From positions 1,532,501 through 1,596,500 of the forward strand of contig JASPKZ010004199.1 of the NCBI GenBank assembly GCA_030220185.1: a DNA stretch of 64,000 nt. The letters are read 5' to 3'. The notes below the pieces were generated by a model, which was given only the letters and a program-made list of their open reading frames with translations, made no database searches and was not told where the DNA came from. This document shows positions 32,644 to 46,300 of this stretch, in pieces. The translations under genes were made by a program, and so were the position numbers. The stretch comes from Diploptera punctata (lineage: Eukaryota; Arthropoda; Insecta; Blattodea; Blaberidae). Positions within the stretch are counted from its first letter, which is position 1; the number at the start of each line of letters is the position of its first letter.

Positions 32644-33800
32644 ACTCAAGAAATTAGAGGAACGCATGTTTAAACCAAAGCCACAAAATAAATAGTGAAA
32701 CAATTTAGCTCTTGATCTTTTGTAATTATGAATTGAAGATTTATGTAAATTAGACAAGACATTCAAAAAATATTTCATTGTACAGTATTGGAAGTACGAA
32801 CACATTATCATTTGTAACAAAACAAAGTGGAAATATGAGATTTATTATTTTAGGAATCAATGTTTCCATGGTTATTTCAACACTCATTACTTAGTGTGCC
32901 CTCCGTGAGCTTCAGTGATTGCATTACCCCTACGAGGCATGCTTCACAGAATCCTTCTTACATCAACTTGTGAAGTTCTCTCCCATTTCTCGGTGAGAGC
33001 ATTTGCAAATTCTTCCAGGTTCAGTGCCACAGCAGGACGCTTACCAACAAATTTTACCAGCTTATCCCACATATGATCGATCAGATTGAAATCAGGACTG
33101 CATGCAAGCCAGTCCATCACCCGAATTTGACATTCTTGCAGTACATTCGCGAAGCCTGTGCTGTATGACATCTAGCATTCATTCATTAGAAGAAAGTTAG
33201 GGTCCATACCATAAGCAAAGGGTACGACATGTTGAAGGATAATGCCATTAATGTAAATATCAGCATTCATGCGCTGTGGGACAACGATAAACTCTGTCCG
33301 AGACTCAGTAGTAATCCCAGCCCAAATGATAAAAGAACCACCTCCAAATTTGTCACGTTCAATAAATGTGGTTGGTTCGAAACGTTCACCAGGACATCTC
33401 CATACATGTGTACGACCATCAGAACCCGTTAAACGAAATCTTGATTTGTCCCTGAACAGCCTTCAATTGGCGGAGCTGCCAGTTGACATGGTTCTGAGCA
33501 AATCGCACCGGGCTTCTTTCTGCTGACGTGTTAAACGAGGGGCTCTAAATTGGATTCTGGATCTCAATCTTGCATTTCTCAGTCTATTTCTTACAGTTTG
33601 ATCAGAAATTGCCACCTCAGTTGCTGTTCGTAAATCATTTTGTAGATCTCTGGTTGTAGACGTTCGTCTGCACAATGCTGACAGGACAAGAACTCTATCC
33701 TAACCCCTGTATGCTCTTGCCCGGGCCGCCTGTTATATCCATGTCTCTCTCTATAACGCCTTCACAGACACTAATACAGACGCCCGTCAAGCTGCATTTT
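32639..33800 (-). mobile_element. Tc1-like transposon, one end lost
   Basis: The end at 32639-32665 (TACTACTCAAGAAATTAGAGGAACG) matches the TIR of the related element at 37125-38662. The matching far end is not recognisable near 33800. The interior is a decayed transposase on the minus strand. Confidence 0.8.
32890..33760 (-). pseudogene. Tc1-like transposase (decayed)
   Basis: In order on the minus strand: TSTTRDLQNDLRTATEVAIS (second helix-turn-helix), DQTVRNRLRNARLRSRIQ, RAPRLTRQQKEARCDLL, FRDKSRFRLTGSDGRTHVW (first catalytic Asp), GERFEPTTFIERDKFGGGSF, WAGITTESRTEFIVVPQRMN, a broken segment where the usual QDNARPH (second Asp) is lost, and VMDWLACSPDFNLIDHMWDK (third position). The N-terminal domain before 33760 is mostly unreadable. 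Loss of the second acidic residue plus stops makes it inactive. Confidence 0.88.
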
Positions 33801-34079
33801 GATTACTGTTGACGTCTCTAATTCCTCATATCTGTCAGCTCGCTTTCGTTTTTTATCTTCTAATCGTAACGTAAAAATTTGTTCTCAATGCAACTAAATA
33901 TTAAAAACTGGGCCTACCTTCATAGAAATCACACTATTCGCTTCATTCATTCTCCCACCTTCCCATTATTAGAATTCGTTACTAGTATAAATGAGGAGCT
34001 GCCAGACAGTAACCACTTTCAAGCAAAAATTAGAACTTATGAAAGCTCTAGAGTAGTTTCACTTTTTATCCTATAACTT

Positions 34080-34435
34080 CCTTTTACCTCTGGTCCCGGA
34101 TTCAAAACCGGCCGGGGCCGATGAATCTTTTTAGGATGAAAAAAATCCATGGAGCAATTCCTTCGGGAGGGACTTTAAGCCTTGGATTCGAGTCTGGAGA
34201 CTTTCAGGCTTATAAAATAACCTTAAATCTCAATAAAAAGACCTCGAAGCAAAATTTACGTATCTCAACATACTAGTAATACCGTATTTGCCTGCTAGAT
34301 GTTTCATTGAGTCGGTATGTTGACTGCATGCCATTCATGACATATATGAGCAAAACGTAAGTTAATTAACTTGGTCTAGTAACTCCTAACAAAGGAGAGG
34401 CTATGACTCATCACTGGGCTACGCCGTTATAGATA
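34080..34435 (+). mobile_element. SINE family D
   Basis: Starts inside the tRNA-like head (CCTCTGGTCCCGGATTCAAA, CCGGCCGGGG), then TTTTTAGGATGAAAAAAATC and the common body to about 34435. A diverged single-unit copy lacking the first part of the head. Confidence 0.8.
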
Positions 34436-34574
34436 ATTTCCTTGATAAATTCATAAATTATTTATAATTATAAATAAATAATATTTATAACCGCTGTAAT
34501 ATTTATTTTTAAATATTGCTAACAAAAATATGCACTTAAAATAAAGTTTTAATTATAATGTATAAATGCATGTT

Positions 34575-34705
34575 GCATATCTTACTTTACTGGTTGAGAG
34601 GAACATAAGGTCGTATGACCTCAATTCTGCCAGTTTAAATGCAACTAACTTATCGTTGTTATTATTGTTATTGTTGTTGTTGTTATTATTATTATTATTA
34701 TTATT
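34575..34705 (+). mobile_element. CR1-like 3' end with (RTT)n tail
   Basis: CTGGTTGAGAGGAACATAAG / CCTCAATTCTGCCAG is a diverged CR1-type 3' UTR, ending in a (GTT/ATT)n tract near 34662-34705. Confidence 0.75.
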
Positions 34706-35635
34706 AATATATACTGAGAATACAAAAAACAGACGCTTGATTCAGATTATGGGCTACAACTTCCATCCTATGACAGTCTTTCAATATCTATTTATCAATT
34801 TTAATAATCCTGCACTGTTTAGGTTTATGACTCTTAGCAATTTTCCATCATGCCATTGTTTCAGGCACATGAGAGTACTGAGCACAATATATTTTAAAAT
34901 GCTACGAAACTAGAGTTTGAAGCTAATTTATATAGAAATACCTAAGAAAATAATATCGGTATGGCTAAGATCTCTTTTAATACTTCGATATATTAGATTT
35001 TATTTATATAAGACATATTTCCTTTGCTCTACACGATTTAGTATTATTTAATTTAAATGGATATAAAGATGGATGAATGGAGTTCATTATATTTCAGGCC
35101 TTTATGGATTCGTGTTACTTATGTGAGCGAGATTCTATCCATCTAGCGAGTATCTGTGGTACTAATCAAAAGGTAAGAAGTCAGATACGTTAGCAAATAC
35201 AATGTTCGTGCAACATAACAAAGATTTATCGGATTGTCCAATTAATCAAATCTATAGAAATTATCAGATAGTTGTCTTAAATTTTATAAAACTGGGCAAT
35301 AATATGACACTTTTAGGGATTTTACCTTAACATGCCAATAAACCTTGGATTGCAGTCGCTTTCTTCGCTAATTCGTCTGTTGTCTCGTTGCCATGAATCA
35401 CGACGATGGCTTTCACACAGTGAATTTTATTTCCCAGTGGTCCTGTTGCATATACTACCTACTTCATTTGTCCTACCAATATGCATGGTGCCTTCAGTCC
35501 CTGAGCAAGTCCAGGGCAATCCGACTGTTGGTGTAGATTGCAGGGCAAACCGACTGTCAGTGAAAATTATACCTAATTTCATTATATGTGTGAGTTTATT
35601 TAACTACGTACCCATCTGTCTATCTACTAGTATTT
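34706..35635. other. no recognised feature
   Basis: A 108-codon frame at 35332-35658 has no family I recognise. A short direct repeat (GCAGGGCAA-CCGACTGT) recurs 33 bases apart near 35513 and 35548. Confidence 0.45.
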
Positions 35636-37095
35636 ACCTATTTTATCAACATTATTAGACCGACTTATAAATAAGCAATTTACCGTCTATCTAATTGACC
35701 ATGAACTTCTTGACACCTATCAGGATACGGACAGGTTACAGCACGGCATCCGCATTATTTAACTTTATTGAGGACATTCGGCGGGCTATGGATCATAGTA
35801 AATTGACTATTCTAACTCTAGTCGACTTTTTTAGAGCTTTTGGCACGTTAATACAAACATTCCACTCCTGCCTCACTGACCAACAGTTGTAGGTGATTGT
35901 TTTTCTTCATGGAGGTCAGTAGAGTGCGGAGTACTACAAGGATCAGTATTAGGTCCAATATTACTTTCTGTAAACGTTAACGATATTACTGATTGCATTA
36001 ATAATTGCATATATCATATCAATGCTGATGACGTGTAACTATATATACATTCTACACCAGAACTGATTAACAATTCAATTAAAGAACTTGATGAAGACCA
36101 TAACTCTATAGCTAAGTGGACGAAACAAACGAATATTATTATAAATCCTGACAAGTTCAGCCTATCTTTATCGGTCATCGAAGTATGTTAAACAAAATTA
36201 TTCATCGATAGTTTCTGTAAATTTAAATCAAACTGATATCCCATTTAAACCTTTTGTGAAAAAAAGTTGTATATTTCGACCAAAATCTTAATTGGCAGAT
36301 TCTTGTAAGAAATATGTTCGATCTTTTGTTCCCTAAAACGTTTGAAAAATTGCCTTCCTTCTTTCTTGAAAAGTGTTCATGTTAATTTTGACAATGCCGC
36401 ATTTCTATTATTGTGAGTTATTCTTAACCGAAATGAGTTTCACATTCGGACAAAGACTCCAATGAGTTCATAATGCTTTGTGCACGTAATATGTGCAACA
36501 ATTGTAAATCAGATCACGTAACTCCAGTAACTGAAATGTTGTCTTGGCTCCAATTGGCCAAGATACATTGCCTCTGCTTCTTATCGAACACTTTGTCCAT
36601 CTCATCGCCCTTTTATATTTCTACTAGCGTCCATTAATTTTTTCCCCGCTATAGGTTAACACGATCAAGAGAAAATTTAACTCTAGCTGTACCTTTAATT
36701 CGAATATATCACTACTCCTCACCTTCCTTGTTTCAGAACCCGAATCTGGAATTTCCTCGCCTCATATAAAAAACTCACCGACTCAAAACAAAATCATTAA
36801 ATATTTCCTTAGACAATTTCCTTTTATAGGTATATTTTATTATTATTATTATTTTTATTTTGCCTTTATTGCAAAGTCAATTATTTAATAAAATTATAGG
36901 TTATTATTATTATTATATTAATACTTTTCGTTTTTTCCTTGTCATCTGTACATTGTTTAGCGTGTGCCTATTATGTATTATTAATCTAGTTGTAGATAAT
37001 TAATTTCATGTTGGATTTAAACGTGGTGAAGTGGAAGAGAAGACATTACGATCTTAACTCCATCAGGTAAAATAAATGACTATTATTATATAAAA
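35636..37095 (+). pseudogene. CR1-like LINE, decayed, with 3' end
   Basis: The plus strand carries a broken reverse transcriptase of the family nested at 26673-30395: LLDRLINKQFTVYL, TGYSTASALFNFIEDIRRAM, ILTLVDFFRAFGTL (one catalytic region decayed), a QGSVLGPILLSVNVNDIT frame near 35935 and NADDV near 36020 (active-site Asp kept). The 3' UTR GAAGTGGAAGAGAAGACATT and ATTATTATA tail end near 37095, just before a Tc1-like element. 5'-truncated, many frame changes. Confidence 0.82.
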
Positions 37096-37124
37096 GGGGT
37101 TTGAAAATAATTTTATAAAAATAA

Positions 37125-38662
37125 TATACTGCTCAAAACAATTAGAGGAACACTATGAAGTATGTAAATATTTTTTCATTGCATAAAGGTACAAACATGA
37201 AATTAATAAAGTACATTATTTGTGGTTATTTATTTACTTATTTATTGCTCATGTCAGTAAAAACAAATGAATAACGCTGACAATTAACTTTTCAAATAAT
37301 TCCGCTATGTAAGCAATTGAATCTTGTGCTTATTTTTCAAAGTTAAACACTCGTTATATAGAGTTAATATCGTGTATGGCCTCCACGACATTCGATGACA
37401 GTTTAGCACCTTCGTGGCATGCTCCCAATAAGATTCTGGATTTCGTCTTGCGGGATATTCTCCCATTCCTCCTTCAGAGCATCTCCAAGTTGCTGCAGAG
37501 TTTGTGGAACTTGATGTCGGTTCCTGACCTTCCTGTCTAGAAGATCCCACAAGGGTTCAAAGGGTTGAGGTCTGGGGTGACCGCTGGCCACTCCACTACC
37601 TCAATTTCGTCTCTCCTCAGGAAATCCCTGGTTGACACAGCCGCATAATGTGCCCTGGCATTATCCTTGCATAAACAGAAATCCAGGGCCTACTCCAAGG
37701 GCAGAAGGGACTACATGCTCTTCCAGAACGTGCTCGATATACCGGACAGCATTCAGTCGCTGGGGAACAAGTACAAGGTCCGTACGATTGTTGTACATAA
37801 CTCCGGCCCACACCATTATGGAACCTCCTCCGAATCTATCAATTTCCTGTACAGCCTCTACAGAAAATCTTTCTCCTGGCCGTCCCCACACCCTCAATCG
37901 ACCATCACAACGTAAGACGATACCTGGATTCGTCCGAGAAGAGCACAGACTCCCACTGGTTCAGGTTCCAATCACCATGGTTTTCAGCATACGTACGTCT
38001 TGCTGCCTTATGCCCATTTGTTAAGCATGGTTTTTTGGACGAATATTCTCTTTCCTTAATCTGTTCCTTATGGTTTGGTCTGAAACCCGGATTCCGGAAG
38101 CCATATGAAGGTCATTCTGCAGGTCTTTTGCAGTTTTTGTACGCTGTCGAAGAGCAGAAAGAACAACGTATCTGTCATCCTGGGGGCTTGTTTTAAATTT
38201 ACGGCCCTGGCCACGTCTTCTACAATACTGACCTGTCTCTATGTGCCTGTTGCGTAACCTGGACACCACGGAAGGAGAAACCCCAAGCTCTCTAGCCACT
38301 TGTCGCAGAGATTGACCTTGTCGTAAAAGATGTAGAGCATGATATACTTCAAACTCATTTAAATGCCTCATTTTGTCAGAGACTTCAATAAACAAGGCAA
38401 TAATCAACATTCGTCACTATAGCAACATCAGGAAGCTTACCAATTAGAAGTGGCCAGTGCCTTCCAAAATAAAAAAATTCTCTATATTTGTTATTTGAGT
38501 TAATTTCTCTGTATTTAGGCCATGGATCTTTAAAATTTGTATCCAATGATAAAATTAACAATTCAATTTACATATTGTCCAACTTTCAGCATCACAGCTT
38601 TAAAAAACAATTACTTATTCAATTTATTACAAGTGTTCCTCTAATTGTTTTGAGCAGTGTAT
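37125..38662 (-). mobile_element. Tc1-like transposon with both TIRs
   Basis: A perfect 27-bp inverted repeat (ACTGCTCAAAACAATTAGAG GAACACT) lies at 37128-37154 and 38632-38658, with TA-rich flanks. The element is about 1.53 kb, a normal Tc1 length, with one transposase gene on the minus strand. The left end appears to lack two bases (TACTGC instead of TACACTGC). Complete in structure, broken in sequence. Confidence 0.95.
37380..38371 (-). pseudogene. Tc1-like transposase
   Basis: Starts MRHLNEFEVYHALHLLRQ with a paired-like DNA-binding region (GQSLRQVARELGVSPSVVSR), an RRRGQGRKFKTS linker, then SDQTIRNRLRKENIRPKNHA. The catalytic part follows: VLFSDESRYRL (first Asp), a frameshift near 37910, RVWGRPGERFSVEAV, GGGSIMVWAGV, a frameshift near 37660 into QDNARAHYAAV (second Asp), then WPAVTPDLNPLNP (third position, near 37580; the usual IE is altered). 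All three acidic positions can be located, but frameshifts (another near 37560-37590) inactivate the gene. Confidence 0.92.
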
Positions 38663-38689
38663 ATATGGTATTTGGAGCAGAAACAAAGA

Positions 38690-39236
38690 TGTAATATTAG
38701 AAGATCATAAGAGATATATTAGAGGATGTGAAGAAATTTAAAATTTGGGGGTAAAAGTAGATAGGCAAGAAAGTAACAGTAAGAAAAGAAGGAATGAAGG
38801 TAGAGCAGTAACAGCATTGTTAAATTGTGTCCTATGGAACAGACATATAACCAGGAAATATAAGTTTCAAATATATATAATCCAATAGTGAGAAGTAGTC
38901 ACATATGGAGCTCAAGCATGGAAATTCAACAAAAAATTATGTCAATGATAATGAATTTGTTGAAGAGAGCAGCAAGATGTTCAAGGGAAAAAATAACTAA
39001 ATATTCAATAGCAACTTATGTAATATATAAGCAGTTAAGTTGCTATGGGCATGTACGACGAATGCAAGAAGAAAGGTTACTCAAGAAACATTGGAATAGT
39101 GTCCACTGGAGAAAAAAAAAAGGAAGACCTCGAAACTCATGAATGCAGGGAATAAGAACTGGAATGAGATAAAGAGGACTGGAGGATATGGAGTACATGG
39201 TTAGGGACAAGTGAAGAAGGAAAATAAAACTTTAGG

Positions 39237-39277
<41 letters not shown>

Positions 39278-39279
39278 TG
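38690..39279 (+). pseudogene. LINE C-terminal fragment with (AC)n(AT)n tail
   Basis: Broken plus-strand frames read KDVILEDHKRYIRGCEEI, AVTALLNCVLWNRHI and a SCYGHVRRMQEERLLKK tail motif with KKGRPRNS. The 3' end is followed by (CA)n then (TA)n (39238-39279). Many stops. Confidence 0.7.
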
Positions 39280-39945
39280 AGTAAACATTGAAAATATGTA
39301 CATACATAAATTATTATGGCTATTCACTAGAGTGACAAACCCTTAATTTTTCAGTTTATTGTTGTGAATTATAGCTTTTCTTCTGTATTTAGTAATATTT
39401 TTTAATATTTTAAACTTTCTCAAACAATTTCTATAACATTATTTGACAATTTTTAAGTATTTATTTAAATACGCAAATCACAACATTATGACAGTCAGAC
39501 AATATTGTGATGCTGACTGTTATTTTCTCCACAGAGTATATTACTTAGTCTATGATTTTTCTATAGCTGTTTTGGGTTATCGCTGGTTAGAACGGCGTTA
39601 GGAAGTGATAAGCAAGTGTACACCCATTTTTAATAAACGTTTGGTAATTTTAATATTATTAATATATTTCTTTAACATAGATTTTCGGAATTATTGGAAA
39701 GATTGGTCATTTAAATTTCATAGCGACGTGCTGCCAACTAGCGTAAGCTGTATAAACGTTAGTACGATGTCGATAATAATCGATATATGGCAAGGATGAT
39801 AATCGATTTGTGGTTCGATGGTTGGTTATCACTGCCTCTATAAACTCTGGCGCATGCGCACTGTTGTTCTATAGGACTTTGAAAATATAGGCCTATCAGG
39901 TAAGTTATAGTGATGAGTCCCCATTGTTGTTGTTATTATTATTAT
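39280..39945. other. no recognised feature
   Basis: Contains a small inverted repeat around AATATTGTGATGCTGAC/GTCAGACAATATTG near 39490-39520. No gene recognised. Confidence 0.45.
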
Positions 39946-41040
<1,095 letters not shown>

Positions 41041-41483
41041 ATGATCTTCTTGGTAATCGGCCGCGGTGGACTAGTGGTTATGCTCCTTGCCTCTGGTCCC
41101 GAGGGTCGCGAGTTCAAACCCGGCCGGGGTCGATGGGTTTTTTTAGGATGGAAAAATCCAAGGATCAAGTCCGTCCTCCGGGAGGGACTTTATGCCGTCG
41201 GTCCCAAATCTGAAGATTTTAAGGCTCGTAAAAGATCCTTAAGCCTGAATGAAAAGGTCTCTATGCAAAATTTACCGAATTGTCCCGTCCTGGTACTGCC
41301 TTGGCTTGCTAGATGTCAGTATGAGGCGGAACGCTGACCACGGACCACTCAAATGACATCTATACGAAAACAAGTGTAACTAAATTAGTATGGTTTAAAT
41401 TCTTCCCTGTAGAGGGCGAGCGCCTAAATCTCTGTTAAGGGAAACATGGGCTTACAAGATTATATGAAGATGATCTTCTTGGT
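41041..41483 (+). mobile_element. SINE family D with 14-bp target duplication
   Basis: Complete copy (41055-41469): A box GGACTAGTGGTTATGC, B box GAGTTCAAACCCGGCC, body and 3' end. Perfect 14-bp duplications (ATGATCTTCTTGGT) at 41041-41054 and 41470-41483 define a 415-bp insertion. Confidence 0.95.
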
Positions 41484-42096
41484 GATAAAATCGTAAAATA
41501 TGTAGTGAATATTGACTCAGTCAACATTTAGTTTTGAAAATGACAGCTTCGGTGTTCAAACATGTTGACTCTTTTACATTTTTAAATGGTGAAATGGGTA
41601 GATGTTCATAATAAGAATCATATTTATAATCATAATCAAAATAATAGTAATAATAATTTAATGTATAATGAAACCATCAGTTAATACGTGCACATTGTAT
41701 TATTATAGTCTACATATAAGCGATAAGATAATTTAAAATATATTAAAACAAATATGCAGCTAGATTTATTTTAAATTATTATAAATTCTGGGAGCTCCTT
41801 ATTTCCTGAGGTAGGACTAATCAGATGAAATCTGCTAACTTATCATCTTAGTGGTTTAATTCCATTTATATTTCTTAGTTTATGTAGTTTACTTAAAACA
41901 TTACATTTTCATTGTACAAATATTGAATTATTTCAATTATAAACTTATTTAAGGATTTAACAATCACCTTCTAAGTGTTTTCAGATGATAAAAATGAGAT
42001 TAGCGTATGAGGTGGCATATGTTTAAGTAAATTACCAAGAGGTTCTATCGTTGTTCAAATTATGGTTTGAGGGTACGTTCTGGAAACTTTAGGGCA
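41484..42096. other. no recognised feature
   Basis: Unassigned A+T-rich spacer. Confidence 0.5.
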
Positions 42097-42498
42097 TATA
42101 TATATATATATATATATATCAATAAGTACTACAAGAATAGACTAATAGCTCTAGAAATGGATTATTTACGAAGAAGTGCCAGAAAGTCTAAATTAGAACG
42201 TGTCACAAATAAGGAAATTAGAAACAAAATGGAAGCAGAAGAAAGCATAATTGAAAGAATTGAGGAAAGGAATTAAAGTGGTTAGGACATGTTTTAAGAA
42301 TGGAAGATGAGCGATGGCCGAAGCAACTATATGAATGGCATCCTAACAGAAAGAAGAAAAGAGGAAGACCAAGGTTAACATGGAAGGAAAACATGAAGAC
42401 AGTAATGCAAGCTAGAGGGCTAAGCATTGAAGATGCCCAAGACCGTAGGCTTTGGAGGTTTGGCACGGGAAGACGGCAGCAGCTGTAAAAACCCGAAG

Positions 42499-42530
<32 letters not shown>

Positions 42531-42545
42531 ATACATACATACATA
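42097..42545 (+). pseudogene. LINE C-terminal fragment inserted in (AT)n
   Basis: Between (AT)n at 42097-42118 and (AT)n(AC)n(ATAC)n from 42500 lies a LINE end: YKNRLIALEMDYLRRSARKS, then a frameshift near 42272, LKWLGHVLRMEDERWPKQLY, RKKKRGRPRLTW and AQDRRLWRFGTGRRQ. It is highly similar to 49665-50060, and both copies begin at CAATAAGTACTACAAGAATA, a shared 5' break. Confidence 0.85.
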
Positions 42546-43439
42546 TGTATGAGTGTGTATTTGTATAATTGAACTAATTTTGAGAAGCTTGAACATAAAT
42601 GTATCTAGGATATATGGTGTGTATACCACAAGTTGTATATGTAGGTCCTCATACAGTTGTTTGCTATATTAATGTGTCTTCTTCAAATTTGAGATAAAAT
42701 TTAATGAACATTATGTTTAATAATGAAATGGATCCGGGTAATATAGGCCTAACAGAAATCCAACGTTTGTGTCGACGACGAGGAAAAGGTCTGTCCGGCG
42801 GTCGACATCTGGATTTGAATTCAGTGTCACCATACACGAATCTAAGTCAATTGTTTCGATTATAAACTCTTACGCTACTATGCTTAGTTAATTTAAACCA
42901 GGCTGTACTCCACTACATCTATATAAATTCACTTAATGACAGCTTCTAAATGAAATTCCAGCACAGTGGATCGAATCCTGAACTTCTGAGTGCTTGTCAT
43001 TCAAGCTACATTTGACATACACTAAAATATGTCAGTCAAGCTTGCAATATTGTAATTACGACTGCTACTCTGAAATCTACCTTATATCTATTAAATTCCG
43101 TCTTTTCCTCTTAACTTTGAACGGCTCTTTCTAACCGTAATATCTCCTCCTTTATTAAATTTCCTGCAGGGAAATATTTTGTTAAATAGCTCTGGTTAAA
43201 TGTCAACATTTGAGTACAAAATCCAGAAAAGTTATTAAAATCAGTTCCAGGACTTAATAATGTTCTTCTTGGATCACAAATCGACTTCACTTCAAGAAAA
43301 GACTTCATTTTCGTTATGAAAACTCACTTCTTGACTTCATAATGGCTTATAAGTTTCATGTGATGCTTACTTAGATGAAAATTACAGAAACAACAAAATA
43401 ATGCTCACTTCTAAAACAGTTGAATGTTGGTTATTACTT
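42546..43439. other. no gene; possible tRNA-like head
   Basis: On the minus strand 43016-42950 shows TGTAGCTTGAATGACAAGCA and AGGATTCGATCCACTG, spaced like A and B boxes. This may be a worn SINE head. The rest is unassigned. Confidence 0.35.
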
Positions 43440-43695
43440 AGTCTTTTATTTAACGACGCTTTGTAAGAGCTCAAGACATTACTGTCGCAAGTCAAAACTG
43501 GGCGTAAAAGGTCCGATACGTTTACTTCAGGTGTTTCTTATTTAGGTTTGAGATTCTTTTAAATCTGAGACAGGGGACTCGCGGCTTACGTCCCTTCTGA
43601 AAGAAGCCATCCTCAGGATTTTGTTCGCCTTGACGGCCTTATTTGAATCCGCGAACCTCAGAATCACAGGCCACTATGATAACCACTAGTGTAAT
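43440..43695 (-). mobile_element. SINE family E
   Basis: Minus-strand head CTAGTGGTTATCATAGTGGC with GCGGATTCAAATAAGG, body, and 3' end AGCGTCGTTAAATAAAAGAC. Related copies at 2235-2512 and 55190-55305. Confidence 0.7.
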
Positions 43696-43854
43696 ACGAC
43701 TGAAAGTTGAATGTTAAACCAAGGCCTTTTATTTCTAATATCCTAAACATATAAACCCTATTTCACCTAAGGTACATTAGGGTAATATTTTGTCCAATTT
43801 GTGTCATTATATAACTTTTTTATATAAAATTAAAGTTTTTATGAATTTTATTTA

Positions 43855-44525
43855 TATGAACATTAAAAAGTCTGTAGTTCCTTCCTGTCATAATCACGTC
43901 TGTAGGGTGGTTCACTTAAACAGGCGATGTTACTTAGAAGACATGTAATTTCGAATCTTTCGTTCCAGAACAAAGGACAATCAAATATATGTTTTACACT
44001 TTGGTTGCTAATACCACAATTACAGCTTGCATTTTCTATGATGTTGAATCTCTGTAGGTATTGGCCAAATTTTCTGTGCCCAGTGAGGAATTGTGTTAAT
44101 ATAAAATTGGAACAATGTGTTTGCATTTTATTGTGTCATAAATACCTGGAAAGAACAGTTGTCCTGTTAATGTACCTGTGGTACTATTGAGCCACACATT
44201 GTTCCGTCTTGCTATTATATGTCCCTTTATTTGTGACTTCAGGAAAGAAATATTGCAGAGATCATACGCATACTGTAAACTGGAATCTGCTGCAGACTTG
44301 GCTAATACATGCGCACGTTCATTTCCTAATATCCCACAATGCCCATGTACCCTAGATAGACAAATATGTTTTGAACATTTCTTCATTTGTTCCCTAATCT
44401 GGAAAGCTATTGGGTTATTGTTATATCTAATCATTAATCGCTTTCAGGGCTGTTTGTGAATCGCTGTGTATACGAGAACTTATTTCATTTGTTGCGCACC
44501 ATTTAACAGGCCTACTACTGTATAA
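43855..44525 (-). pseudogene. I/R1-type LINE: RNase H and C-terminal knuckle
   Basis: Minus strand: IHSDSQTALKAI (RNase H second block, Asp kept), SKHICLSRVHGHCGILGNER AHVLAKSAADSS (last RNase H block, where the usual catalytic Asp of ERAD is His), then VLNSTTGTL-type linker, LTGHRKFGQYLQRF and SCNCGISNQSVKHIFDCPLF (Cys/His knuckle). RNase H domains occur at the C-terminus of I-group LINE polymerases and remove the RNA template. A frameshift lies near 44110. The reverse transcriptase is absent. Confidence 0.85.
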
Positions 44526-44600
44526 GACAGATATTCACCTAACTGATTGAGAATAAGGTATCTGTTTATTATAGATGAGAGCAAAATATTATAGCATTAA

Positions 44601-44955
44601 ATATCCATCCATCCATAGTAATTCTGCCCGAAGGCAGGTCCTTCACTGCAATCATAGCATTTTCATGCTATGCTTGCAGCTTTACTAGGGAATTGTAGGT
44701 GTGGTAGCTTCCCGTTGCTTTCCACACCGGTGAAGGATGATGATGATGATGATAAGGATGATGATGATGATGATGGCCATATGATTTCGGGGACCGTTTG
44801 GGCCTTAAAATTTTCCTGACATTTGTCTTACAGGTGAGGAAAAACCCCGATAAAATCCACACCCAGAAAAACTGCCCCGACAGGGGATCGAACCCGGACC
44901 CGCTGCATGACAAGGAAGCACGCTACCTCGAGACCACAGGCGGTGGACGCATTAA
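44601..44955 (-). mobile_element. SINE family A with alternative 3' module
   Basis: Minus strand: head GGTCTCGAGGTAGCGTGC and GGGTTCGATCCC, the family A body, a (CAT)n tract, then the roughly 105-bp module also present at 32503-32606, ending in a (GGAT)n-like tail at 44601. Its 3' end therefore differs from that of the copy at 1356-1715. Confidence 0.85.
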
Positions 44956-46094
44956 ATATATAGACGTAAAAAAAAGTATTTCCATCTGCCGCTATCATCC
45001 TATGTGCCTCAATTTTCGGATGTTGTGAATAATAAGAGATATCTGTTCTATATAATTGACAATAATTATGTGTATGTGTTGTGTTTCAAAGTCACCCACT
45101 ACATTTTACGTGTTTTTTTTTTCGCTAAACGGATAGATTGCGTTAATGTGGCCTATAAACAATGATACACTTACGCGTCACTTTGGCTGACCCCTTTACG
45201 TAGGCCATGTATACGTGTAGATAATGGAATTTATTGCCTTTTTTAAAAAGAAAGAAAATACATATATGCATTTACTTTGCGCACGGGCCTGCTTGGCCGT
45301 ACGTTCGTTATTTTTTCATGAATAAAAAAATAAAACTAATCATAATATAGACAAGTAGCCTACCTAGAAATACATCTGTATAAAAACAATAATAGGCTAC
45401 ATACAAGTAAAATCTATGTCTACACTACATCACAATAATACATATCTACACTCATCCATGAAAAGACCATGTGTATAAATAAATTTTAAAAAATCTCATT
45501 CTGTACATTAACATTAAAAAAATCCTAGAAAACAAATTAGGAAGAAAAGAACACACACACATACACCCACACATGTACGCACGCGCACACTCATGTATAC
45601 GTGTATTGTGTATAGGGCAGAGTGAAGGATGAGTGTATGTGTAAGTGTTCGTATGTTGTATGAGGGATTATGATAAAAAAGGAGAAAATCCGATGTAAGC
45701 AATAGCCTATTCCTGTCGAAAAGTACGAAGGATACCGTGAGGTTTGGCGTCCCGACCCGACGGACGAATAAACATTTTTTACAATTAAAATTTGTAATCC
45801 TTTCGGAATTATAAATCGGACCCACTTATCAGGCAGTAGACATGCTGCAGTGTTCGACAATGAAATGTACTGGAGTATGAATAGAGAGGACGTTCTCACT
45901 GTAATTGTGTGTCCGATCATCACACCTGATGCGACTACACTCAAGTGTATCTAAGCGCGAGAAAGAAAACAGAATGTAACAGCTTATACATATTAATAGC
46001 CACTCTACAGAAAATCGATCTTGGATAAAGCGACTATAAATAACACTAAATTAAATATATATTTTTTCAATATGTAGTATTTTTATTAGATAAC
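44956..46094. other. no recognised feature
   Basis: Contains an (AC)n-rich patch at 45551-45600. The 103- and 117-codon minus-strand frames here show no family resemblance. Confidence 0.45.
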
Positions 46095-46300
46095 TAATCT
46101 GTCCATCGTTGTGTCTCGGAATGGCGTCGCTGTCTCGTACGCAGGGAGCCTGGGTTTGATCCCCGGTTGGACAAGTTTCCTGGGTGATGGTTTTTTCGTG
46201 GTTTTCCCTCACCTTTAAGACAAATACCAGGAAACTTTACGGCCCAATCGGTCCCCGAGCATAATCTGACGATCATAATCGTTATCATATTCACCATGTT
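46095..46300 (+). mobile_element. SINE family A, truncated 3'
   Basis: Head TGTCTCGGAATGGCGTCGCT and GGGTTTGATCCCCGG, then the A body (TTTCCTGGGTGATGG, GACAAATACCAGGAAA, CGGTCCCCGAGC). It ends at the ATCATAATCG tract. Confidence 0.8.

Noticed and set aside
35332..35658. 108-codon plus-strand frame upstream of the CR1 relic, considered as its endonuclease
   Set aside because: None of the endonuclease motifs (GDFN, SDH) is present.
45514..45944. Two overlapping minus-strand frames of 103 and 117 codons
   Set aside because: Sequence is dominated by an (AC)n patch; no recognisable domain.
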